Below, piece after piece: positions 24,601-31,554 of a DNA stretch of 38,066 bases. The first letter of the stretch is position 1. Each line of letters opens with the position of its first letter. Source of the DNA: Accumulibacter sp. (GTDB taxonomy: Bacteria > Pseudomonadota > Gammaproteobacteria > Burkholderiales > Rhodocyclaceae); the NCBI GenBank assembly GCA_016789495.1, contig JAEUOJ010000165.1, positions 1-38,066 of the forward strand. The letters are read 5' to 3'. The translations under genes were made by a program, and so were the position numbers. The notes beneath the pieces were generated by a model, which was not told the DNA's origin, made no database searches, and saw only the letters and a program-made list of their open reading frames with translations.

Positions 24601-25322
24601 AACCCCGCCGACAGATCGCCGTCGGACAAGCGCTTCATGACCTCTTGCACCGCCGCCGGCTCACCTCCCAGGGGGCGGACGATGCTGCGGGTGATCAGGA
24701 AAGCGATCAGAGTCCCCGCCAGCAGCGCGATACCCGTCAGCAGCGCCATCCAGAATTGCGCCGTGGCATACGCCTGATGACTTTGCGCAACGTTTTCCCG
24801 CGTGAACCGGTCTTCCAGTTCCATGAATTCGCTGAGCAGATCCTGAACCCTCTTGTTACCGGGAAACGCCCGCTCGAGCAGGATCCGCCCGGCTTCCTTG
24901 TTCTTGTTGGCCAGTCCCAGCTCCATCACCAGGTCGTTGGCGGGCCGCGCCGCCTCCCTGGCTTCCTTGATTCGCGACAGTAGTGATCTGCCCTCTTCGG
25001 AGAGGGGCAGTTTGCCCAGGTGGTTCCACGCGGTGTCGAAATCCACTCGCGCCCGATCAATGTCGGCTTTGACCTTCCTCATGGTCGCTTGATCGGTCAC
25101 AATGACCAACGTGCGAATATCCCGAGCCATCCGGTACTCCGCCTCGGACAGATCCTGGGCGAGCATCAGTTTGGGAACGTTGGCCTGCCCGATCAACCTC
25201 AGCTTGTCGTTGAGCGACTCCATGCTGACATATCCGATCAGCGTCACACCGATCAGCAGCAGCAGCAGGGTGCCGAAACCTAAATAGAGACGGCGGCCAA
25301 CCTTGAGGTTACCAAGCTTCAT
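21654..25322 (-). CDS. membrane hybrid histidine kinase (4HB-HAMP-GAF-HisKA-HATPase-REC x3)
   Basis: A 1222-residue protein. TM1 ~13-33, a periplasmic four-helix-bundle sensor ~34-189, TM2 ~191-211, HAMP-like segments ~212-305, GAF ~325-465. Then a Gln/Glu-rich coiled coil ~470-575 built from near-repeats of NAQLEEQQQQVQQQSEEL, then HisKA with His587 in NMSHELRTPLNAI, HATPase (LLSNALKFT, DTGVGI, GTGLGLTI), and three receiver-like domains. REC1 (ILLIDDDP, GILLDLGLPDMDG) and REC3 (VLVVDDDP, LVVTDIMMPEMDG) look complete. The middle one starts VALLVVTSGG, lacking the acidic pair, though AIIDLAGH remains. ATG 25322 follows GGAGG. First gene of the kinase/CheB-CheR/kinase operon. Confidence 0.93.
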   Translation of the reverse strand: MKLGNLKVGRRLYLGFGTLLLLLIGVTLIGYVSMESLNDKLRLIGQANVPKLMLAQDLSEAEYRMARDIRTLVIVTDQATMRKVKADIDRARVDFDTAWNHLGKLPLSEEGRSLLSRIKEAREAARPANDLVMELGLANKNKEAGRILLERAFPGNKRVQDLLSEFMELEDRFTRENVAQSHQAYATAQFWMALLTGIALLAGTLIAFLITRSIVRPLGGEPAAVQEVMKRLSDGDLSAGLNVEKSDTTSMAYSINVMIGTLARLADRAEAIGRGDFSQDVPLLSDRDQLGKAVNRMNLMLRQAKEENDARNWIKDGYSRLSADLTGGLSVQQQADTAIEVLGRYLSAGRGVLYVYRPDEAALDLLGSYMHVQRTHLANRFRVGEGAIGQVAREKKPIILTTAAPDAAPIVTGIVNAVPYYTYTYPLLREETLLGVVELASFECFDPLKLEFLLGATEMVAAFLYVAEQQERVRTLLTVAESAEKEARTQSERLQEANARMEEQQQLLQQQTEELRQSNAQLEEQQQQVQQQSEELQLTNAQLEEQQRQLEQNNLELRRSREELDAKARQLTQSGQYKTEFLANMSHELRTPLNAIILLSKMMAGNEKGHLEPDEIRQAEVIHRAGEDLLRLINDVLDLSKVEAGRMDLRWSEVDSAALSDSCRELFEPAAHERGLSFAVEDRLRGHFVSDSDKIEQILRNLLSNALKFTKEGGVTLCFKRQAGDALPIRIEVRDTGVGIPLDRQTLIFEAFRQVDGSTSREYGGTGLGLTISLRFAQLLGGDIELESTPGKGSVFALRLPESPVDQVAQTSLAAAEQPPAAEQITESYDDRDRLEVGDRVILLIDDDPAFGMILMALNRKLGHKTLVAACGADGLALARRHRPTGILLDLGLPDMDGTRVLHALKTDPDLAQIPVYVISARDRDAALLRQGIVGYLQKPVDTEQIARAENEVLAAGVALLVVTSGGINADEISHIAGFRCGLVRQCTDGPALQAALAERAWRLAIIDLAGHTSDEGVAIAQSIRQADAGTALVFFSTQPLSEVDEARLRAYTDSIIVKTPQVDQRLLDSIERFVREAPTARSGGATVSANGEGIGKRLAGRQVLVVDDDPRNLFVITAALEQNGARVSGAINGKQALALLEKTSVDLVVTDIMMPEMDGYQTIARIRDKPALADLPIIALTAKALPEDKEKALAAGANDYLSKPVDYDVLINMIALWCSRR

Positions 25323-25720
25323 CAAAATCCTCCATCAGCAGCCATTTTCGGCGGGCACAAGCCCTCGCGCCGCAAAAACAACCGAGCGGCGGAAACGCGC
25401 CAATCCAAAAATCGATCTGCTTTGCGGGAGTTCGACTCAGATAAAACAGCAATTGAATGAGTGTCAGAGGTGAGTCGAACTTTATATTGGAAATACTTAA
25501 ATATACATTAGAGCACTCACCCAATGAGCGCTGGTTAACCATTGGAACGTGTTGATTTATTTAACCGACTTACCGTCCCTCGCGACCGCGTCGATCGGGC
25601 GCAGGGAGCATGGTCGGGTGACATGCCTACTGTCGCAAATGACCTTCGACGCGCTGCGCGCGCAGGCTGGCAGGTCAGGGCAAGCTCCTGTTTCCCTCAT
25701 CATTGGCCTGAGCGCTGACA
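25323..25720. promoter_or_regulatory. intergenic region upstream of the hybrid kinase operon
   Basis: Nearly 400 bases without a gene, AT-rich between 25440 and 25560. It holds an 11-bp perfect inverted repeat, AGTTCGACTCA at 25429-25439 and TGAGTCGAACT at 25471-25481, with a 31-base spacer, about 110-160 bases upstream of the operon start. It could be an operator, a transcript hairpin, or the end of an unseen element. Confidence 0.5.
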
Positions 25721-27346
25721 TCAGTTCTTGACCGATAAGGATGTGGCAGGCACGCCGGCCGCCGGCAACTTGATCACCAGCCGGCATCCGCCGCCGGGTG
25801 TCTCCTCCAACCAGGCGCTGCCACCGACGCTCTCGCAGATTCTGCGCAGAATGGCCAGGCCGACACCGGTTCCTTCTCCTTCCGTCGACAACCGTTCGAA
25901 GATGCGAAACACACGCTCGCGATAGGCTTCCGGAATTCCCGGACCGTTGTCACTGACCCGAAAAATCGCCCAACGGCCCTGTCGCTCGCCATCGACGATG
26001 ATCTGCAACGGCTGGGTACTCCGACCATGGACGACGGCATTGTCCAGCGCCGCCGTGAATACTTCCGTCAAGCGCGGGGCATCGATCATTGCCGGCGGCA
26101 AGACGCCGACGCGAATCCTGATTCCCAATTCGACCAACGAGTGATCAAGCTTGCCAATGATCGTCTTGACGATCTCGCCCGTCTGGCAAGCGGTGATGTC
26201 GCCAATCGGCTGATCGGCGATCAAATACGACTCGACATCTCGCAACAGATGCTGCAACCGCAACGATTGTTGAGTGATCAGGTTCAGTGACAATTGGACT
26301 TCACCATCGCGCAAGCGGCCTGCCAATTGCCTTTCCAACCGGTCGGCATAGCTGGCGAGCCGTCGGGCCGGTTCCTGCAGATGACGGGAACTGAGTTCGG
26401 CAAAATGCTGTAGATCGTTCGCCCGCCGTTCTTCCTTCAATTCCAATGTCCGTTCATGGTCCTTGATCCTGGCGACCAATTTGACCTGAAAAGCGGCCAG
26501 CCAGGCGAAGAACAGCCCGCATAGGACGCTAAACAGCGATTTTCGATAAACCGTCGAGTCTTCATTCCAGCCGCGCACTGGGGCCAGTTTCAGTATCCAA
26601 GTCACATTGGCGATGCGCACACTTCGTTCGACAGGCTGCGACAGCGGCTGTGGGGAGGATGCGGCGATGACCACTTGTTCCGCGGCGCTGATATCACGTC
26701 GCGACAATTCGTAGTCATAGCCGCGTTCCCGCAATTCCGCCAATTGGGTCGGACCAAGAGTTTTGGGGAAAGCGATGAGTACAACCACGAACCCCCAAAA
26801 AGTATTCGTTCCCAGTCCCTCATCCAGGAATACCGGCAATTTGCCGACGATCACCGACCCGCCCTGTGCCAGATTGATCGGCCCACTGACGATCAACTGC
26901 CGGGTTTTGCGGGCCAGAAATGCATCCCGATTACGGACGGTGTCACGCAGCAGGTCGTAACCGATGGCTCCTTCGTTGCCGCGCATTGGCGCCACTTGCG
27001 TGATGATTCCAGCCGGCGCCAGTTGCAAGGCGATCACTCCCGGGTAATAGCGCAGCAAGATGGTCGCCGTGTCGGCGAAGTCCGAAATGACGCCTTTGTT
27101 GTTGTGCAATAACGCCGCCAAAGCATAGGTCGACGCCAACTGGCGTTCCAGCGTGTTCTGCAAGGTGTAGGCATATTCGGTGGCCAGGTTGTCGGCCAAA
27201 TTGCGTACTTCACGCTGGCGGTAGTCCTCCTGACGCCAGATCAGCCCGGCAGCAACCAGTAAAGTGACCACGAAAGCAATCAGTGCGACCCGCCAGGGCT
27301 GGGCAAGCCACGACGTCTCATGGCTGGAATGTGTCTGCCCCTTCAT
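25721..27346 (-). CDS. CHASE-domain sensor histidine kinase with atypical H box
   Basis: About 541 residues. TM1 (WRVALIAFVVTLLVAAGLIW) near the N-terminus, a CHASE-type extracellular domain (NTLERQLASTYALAALL, YPGVIALQLAPAGIITQVAP, FWGFVVVLIAF), TM2 (LFSVLCGLFFAWLAAF), then a dimerisation domain and an HATPase (DNAVVHG, DNGPGIPE, GEGTGVGLAILRRI). The H box reads FAELSSRHLQEPARRL; in relatives it is FAxxASHDLQEPLR, so the phospho-accepting His is Arg here and the next residue is His. No receiver domain. ATG 27346 chosen; a GTG at 27373 is an alternative. The gene is separated from the operon downstream by 400 bases, so it may have its own promoter. Confidence 0.9.
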   Translation of the reverse strand: MKGQTHSSHETSWLAQPWRVALIAFVVTLLVAAGLIWRQEDYRQREVRNLADNLATEYAYTLQNTLERQLASTYALAALLHNNKGVISDFADTATILLRYYPGVIALQLAPAGIITQVAPMRGNEGAIGYDLLRDTVRNRDAFLARKTRQLIVSGPINLAQGGSVIVGKLPVFLDEGLGTNTFWGFVVVLIAFPKTLGPTQLAELRERGYDYELSRRDISAAEQVVIAASSPQPLSQPVERSVRIANVTWILKLAPVRGWNEDSTVYRKSLFSVLCGLFFAWLAAFQVKLVARIKDHERTLELKEERRANDLQHFAELSSRHLQEPARRLASYADRLERQLAGRLRDGEVQLSLNLITQQSLRLQHLLRDVESYLIADQPIGDITACQTGEIVKTIIGKLDHSLVELGIRIRVGVLPPAMIDAPRLTEVFTAALDNAVVHGRSTQPLQIIVDGERQGRWAIFRVSDNGPGIPEAYRERVFRIFERLSTEGEGTGVGLAILRRICESVGGSAWLEETPGGGCRLVIKLPAAGVPATSLSVKN

Positions 27347-27373
27347 TTGCTCAGATATCGCTTCCGACCTCAC

Positions 27374-27964
27374 CGGGCTTAGCGTGGCCGGCGTACGAGA
27401 TGAGCGAACTCAGTAGATCATCGCGCCAATCGATGGCAAGGTCATTGGCTCCAAGGGTGACCAAGCTGCGCGTATTGGATGCAGCGACCGCTCTGGCAAT
27501 ACCTGCGACCGGCACCGAATAGCGGCGGCAATCAGTTTCCCATGGGGCATCTATTGGCCGCATTCCCCGTCGATCCGAACTTCCGGCAAGGTCTTTCATC
27601 GTGCCCTATCATGCCGCCCCAAACAATGATCCCGTCTGCCTGGCAAGTGCCGACTATCGAGCAAATCTAACATTCTGTCGGTAAATCTATTCGAATTTAC
27701 TTATCTTTCAATCAGCTCGATGACACAAAGTGCTGAATATCCAGCTTTCAGAATACAACACTCTGCGTAAACATCCATCGTGGTCGCTTCTCCATTGGTC
27801 GAGCGTCTCCCGAAAACTTCGGGTAGAAGTGCCGATTTCCTCGCTTTCGCCACCGATAAACCAGGACATGCCGGCTCTGCTAGAATGGCCCGTTTGTTTC
27901 AAGCGCGTCAAAAATTCTTTTCAAAGGGGACTCCCCAGTTCGTTTCTCGTAGATAGAGGCCATC
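27374..27964. other. intergenic region between the CHASE kinase and serC
   Basis: About 590 bases with no supported gene; a minus-strand 82-codon frame (27351-27599) and short plus-strand frames have no recognisable features. Upstream of serC a TGCTAGAAT sequence at 27878-27886 resembles an extended -10 element; no good -35 is visible. Confidence 0.4.
27878..27886 (+). promoter_or_regulatory. possible -10 element of serC
   Basis: TGCTAGAAT resembles an extended -10 box, about 79 bases upstream of the serC ATG. No clear -35 hexamer at the expected distance. Confidence 0.25.
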
Positions 27965-29080
27965 ATGGAACCGACCGTAAAACCCAAAAATCCTAATTTT
28001 TCATCGGGCCCTTGCAGCAAGCGCCCCGGTTATGACGTCACCGCACTGCAGTTGAATACCCTTGGCCGCTCGCATCGTTCGGCACTAGGCAAAAAAGCCC
28101 TGGGGCTCGTTTGTACGGAAACCGCCCGGCTGCTGGGTCTTCCGGAGGGTTACCGTGTCGGCGTCGTACCCGGTTCCGACACTGGCGCGGTGGAGATGGC
28201 TCTGTGGTCGCTGCTGGGCGCGCGCGGCGTGGACGTTCTGGCCTGGGAATCGTTCGGTTCCGGCTGGGCGACCGATGTGGTCAAGCAACTGAAAGTGCCG
28301 GGTGCCCGGGTACTGAAAGCCGATTACGGCGATATCGTCGATTTATCGCAAGTGGATTTCAACAACGACGTGGTCTTTACCTGGAACGGCACCACCTCCG
28401 GCGTCAAGGTTCCGGACGGCGACTGGATCCCGGCCGATCGAGCCGGATTGACCATTTGTGATGCCACGTCGGCGGTTTTCGCGATGGATTTGCCGTGGGA
28501 GAAACTCGATGTGATCACCTTTTCCTGGCAGAAGGTACTCGGTGGCGAGGGGGCGCATGGCATGCTGATTCTCGGACCGCGCGCTGTCGAACGCCTGGAG
28601 AGCCATACCCCACCCTGGCCGCTACCGAAGGTTTTTCGGCTCACCTCCGGCGGCAAGCTCAGTGAAGGCATTTTCCGTGGCGAGACGATCAATACCCCGT
28701 CGATGCTTTGCGTCGCCGACTATCTCGACGCGCTGCAGTGGATTGAACGCATTGGCGGTGTTGGCGCGGCCATTGGCCGAAGCAACGCCAATCTGGCGGT
28801 AATCGCCGATTTCGTCGCCGCCAATGACTGGATTTCCTTCCTGGCCAAGGATCCGGCGTGTCGATCGAATACCAGCGTCTGCTTGAGCGTCAAGCTCGAC
28901 GGCGAGCAAGTGAAGAAGATGGCCAAACTGCTCGAGGGTGCCGGCGTCGCTTTCGACATCGGTTCGTATAAAGACGCACCGGCCGGGCTGCGCATCTGGT
29001 GCGGAGCGACCATTGAAACCCCCGACCTGCAAGCCCTGATGCCCTGGCTGACCTGGGCCTATCAGCAAGTCGTGGCCTGA
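27965..29080 (+). CDS. serC: phosphoserine aminotransferase (Methanosarcina-type)
   Basis: A 371-residue PLP enzyme that converts 3-phosphohydroxypyruvate and glutamate to phosphoserine and 2-oxoglutarate, second step of serine synthesis. Visible: [79 protein letters not shown] (Asp166), and [15 protein letters not shown] with the PLP Lys190. These features fit the Methanosarcina-type SerC lineage, distinct from E. coli SerC. ATG 27965 is the first in-frame start. The downstream serA, 61 bases away, catalyses the preceding step, so the two form a serine biosynthesis operon. Confidence 0.93.
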   Translation: MEPTVKPKNPNFSSGPCSKRPGYDVTALQLNTLGRSHRSALGKKALGLVCTETARLLGLPEGYRVGVVPGSDTGAVEMALWSLLGARGVDVLAWESFGSGWATDVVKQLKVPGARVLKADYGDIVDLSQVDFNNDVVFTWNGTTSGVKVPDGDWIPADRAGLTICDATSAVFAMDLPWEKLDVITFSWQKVLGGEGAHGMLILGPRAVERLESHTPPWPLPKVFRLTSGGKLSEGIFRGETINTPSMLCVADYLDALQWIERIGGVGAAIGRSNANLAVIADFVAANDWISFLAKDPACRSNTSVCLSVKLDGEQVKKMAKLLEGAGVAFDIGSYKDAPAGLRIWCGATIETPDLQALMPWLTWAYQQVVA

Positions 29081-29141
29081 TCGCCGCAGCTCAGCTTGCC
29101 ATTTGCCAGCTTTCAACTTTCATCATTCGGGCAATCCTCTC

Positions 29142-30314
29142 ATGTACAAGGTTAGAACTTACAACAAGATTTCGGTCAAGGGCCTCGACCGGTTCCCACG
29201 TCAATCCTTCGAAGTCGGTGGCGACATCGCCCACCCGGACGCTTTCCTAATCCGCAGCCAGAAGTTGCAGGGCATCGAGGTGCCGGCTTCGCTGTTGGCG
29301 GTCGCCCGTGCCGGTGCCGGGGTCAACAACGTTCCGGTCGCCGAGTACGGCAAGCAGGGCATCGTCGTATTCAACACCCCCGGAGCCAACGCCAACGCCG
29401 TCAAGGAATTGGTGATGGCCGGGATGTTGCTTAGTGCGCGCGGGATCGTAGAAGGAATGGCTTTCGTCCAGTCGCTACGCGACATCAACGATTCGGCAGA
29501 AATGTCGCCGATTCTCGAGAAAGAGAAATCACGTTTCGCCGGCACTGAAATTCGTGGCAAGACCCTCGGCATCATCGGGTTGGGCGCCATCGGCTCGATG
29601 GTCGCCGACATGGCGCTGGCGATGGGCCTGCAGGTGATCGGCTTCGATCCGGCGCTGTCGATCGACGCCGCTTGGCGGCTATCGAACTCGGTCGGGCGGA
29701 TGGAAAATCTGCAGGCGCTGCTGGCTCGTTCCGATTATGTTTCGCTGCACGTGCCAGCGACCGACGCCACACGCCACATGATCAATGCCTCCACCCTCGC
29801 GGCGATCAAACCGGGTGCCGTATTGCTCAATTTCGCCCGCGATGCCATCGTCGATTCATCGGCGGTGCTTGCCAGCCTGGCGGAAGGGAAACTCGGTAGA
29901 TACGTTTGCGATTTTCCTGAACCGAGTCTGCTCGGACACCCGAAGATCATCGCCATGCCGCACATCGGCGCCAGTACCGAGGAATCCGAGGAAAACTGCG
30001 CGGTCATGGCGGCCAATCAACTGGTCGACTATCTACAGAACGGCAATATCGTCAATTCGGTCAATTTCCCGGCAATCAGCATGGATCGCAGTCCGGGAAC
30101 CTCACGGATCACCTTTTCCAATGCCAACGTCTCCGGCGTGCTCGGCAACGTGCTGTCCGTGTTGGCAACGCACAAGGTCAATGTCGCCGACATGCTGAAT
30201 AAAAGCCGCGGCGAATTGGCCTTCAATTTGATCGATGTCGAAAGCGTCCCCGATGAAACGGTGATCAAAGCGATCGAAGCGGTCGAGCACGTCATACGCG
30301 TGCGGGTGATCTGA
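29142..30314 (+). CDS. serA: D-3-phosphoglycerate dehydrogenase with ACT domain
   Basis: A 390-residue NAD-dependent dehydrogenase that oxidises 3-phosphoglycerate to 3-phosphohydroxypyruvate. NAD-binding GIIGLGAIGSMVADMALAMG (~143-162), followed by the catalytic Arg233 (LLNFARDAIVD), Glu260 (CDFPEPSLLG) and His274 (MPHIGAST). The C-terminal ~75 residues (from RITFSNANVSGVLGNVLSVL) are an ACT domain, which usually binds serine for feedback inhibition. ATG 29142 gives MYKVRTYNKISVKGLDRF; an upstream frame to 29103 is not supported. Followed by a strong terminator. Confidence 0.95.
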   Translation: MYKVRTYNKISVKGLDRFPRQSFEVGGDIAHPDAFLIRSQKLQGIEVPASLLAVARAGAGVNNVPVAEYGKQGIVVFNTPGANANAVKELVMAGMLLSARGIVEGMAFVQSLRDINDSAEMSPILEKEKSRFAGTEIRGKTLGIIGLGAIGSMVADMALAMGLQVIGFDPALSIDAAWRLSNSVGRMENLQALLARSDYVSLHVPATDATRHMINASTLAAIKPGAVLLNFARDAIVDSSAVLASLAEGKLGRYVCDFPEPSLLGHPKIIAMPHIGASTEESEENCAVMAANQLVDYLQNGNIVNSVNFPAISMDRSPGTSRITFSNANVSGVLGNVLSVLATHKVNVADMLNKSRGELAFNLIDVESVPDETVIKAIEAVEHVIRVRVI

Positions 30315-30353
30315 AGTCCGCCGAAATCTGTATCGCCTGACGACCTGGCCCAC

Positions 30354-30395
30354 AATGACCTGTCCTCCGGATCGACGGAGGACAGGTCATTTTTC
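30354..30395. terminator. bidirectional intrinsic terminator between serA and the SixA-Nudix gene
   Basis: A perfect 16-bp stem, AATGACCTGTCCTCCG at 30354-30369 and its complement at 30376-30391, closes a 6-base loop and is followed by a T-run (30390-30394). On the minus strand it is preceded by A and followed by a short T-rich stretch, so it can serve both convergent genes. Confidence 0.9.
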
Positions 30396-30400
30396 TGTTC

Positions 30401-31411
30401 TCAGCGCTGCTTCCCGTCGAAGCGTTGGGACAGTTTTTTGACCAGTTTGCGCAAGCCGCTCTCGTCGATCCGTCGCAGCGCCTTCTTGACACTGAACCAG
30501 CGCCGTTTGCGGTGTGCTTCCTCCCAGGTCTTGTCGGTCTCGCTTTTGGTCACTGCCATCGGGAAAACGGTGACCTGACATACACCATGCCATTTTTTGT
30601 AGTCGAAGACGCCGATCGCCTGCTCATCGACCAAGCCGCCAATTCCGGCCTCTTCCTGCGCCTCTTTCACCGCTGATTCACGCAAAGACAGCTCCAGTTC
30701 GCGAACGCCTTTGGGAATCACCCAGCGGGTCCCCTTGCGAGAAGCAACCAGCATGATCTGCAACTGCCCATTTTTCCGGCGATAAGGCAGCACACCAGAC
30801 TGGGTGTAAAAGTGCCCCGGTACGGGTCCGCTGCCTTCAACCGACTTTCCCCCGGCAGCCTCCTCCGGTGGCTCGCCGATATCGGTCAATAAATCGTCCG
30901 GCACATCGCCGGTGCGAGTCAGCGAGAGCAGAGACGCGCCTCCACAGCGCAACTTGTCCCATTCGCCGTCGAATTCGAGCACCGCCACCGCGGCGGTAGG
31001 CAGCATCTTGCCATCCTGCGGAATGGCGATCGGTCCCTGGCTGAGATGATGCACCAGTTCCTCGAGCCCTGGGTTATGTCCGACCATCATCACACAGTTG
31101 GCGCTCTTCGGGCAGTCGGCCAAAGCGGCCAGCAAGGCATCGACCGGTGCGGCGTAGATCCGCTGATCCCAGCAGATTTTTTTCGGCGACACACCCATCG
31201 CCCAACAAGCGGCTTCGGTCGTACCGCGCGCGCGCGCCGCTGGCGAACTGAGCACATAATCCGGAACCAATTTCTGGCGCTTCAGCCAGGCCCCCATTTT
31301 CTGGCTGCCCAGACGACCTCGGGCGATCAACGGCCGACTGAAATCCTCGAGTCCGGTAGTCCAGTCGGATTTCCCGTGCCGTAGTATCAACAGCGTCTTG
31401 TGGTGTTTCAT
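30401..31411 (-). CDS. SixA-type histidine phosphatase fused to a Nudix hydrolase
   Basis: A 336-residue two-domain protein. Residues ~1-165 are a SixA-like phosphatase: LLILRHGKSDW (catalytic His in RHG), LSSPAARARGTTEA, MMVGHNPGLEELVHHL. Residues ~200-336 are a Nudix domain: SGVLPYRR, WVIPKGVRELELSLRESAVKEAQEEAGI, an atypical Nudix box where the usual Arg before the EU motif is Lys. SixA acts on phosphohistidine of HPt domains in E. coli; Nudix enzymes hydrolyse nucleoside diphosphate derivatives or polyphosphate-like substrates. Substrates here cannot be told. ATG 31411. It ends 5 bases after the terminator. Confidence 0.9.
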   Translation of the reverse strand: MKHHKTLLILRHGKSDWTTGLEDFSRPLIARGRLGSQKMGAWLKRQKLVPDYVLSSPAARARGTTEAACWAMGVSPKKICWDQRIYAAPVDALLAALADCPKSANCVMMVGHNPGLEELVHHLSQGPIAIPQDGKMLPTAAVAVLEFDGEWDKLRCGGASLLSLTRTGDVPDDLLTDIGEPPEEAAGGKSVEGSGPVPGHFYTQSGVLPYRRKNGQLQIMLVASRKGTRWVIPKGVRELELSLRESAVKEAQEEAGIGGLVDEQAIGVFDYKKWHGVCQVTVFPMAVTKSETDKTWEEAHRKRRWFSVKKALRRIDESGLRKLVKKLSQRFDGKQR

Positions 31412-31554
31412 CGGTCAGCTCCTCTTACTAGTTGTTGGTTATCGATAGTCCTGAAATCAATTGCTTGAAAAAATACAACGCAGTGGGTTACAGAGGGCAT
31501 CATAACGGATCATGACCTGTAGAAGACATCGGAAACAGTCCTGGGAAGAATCTT

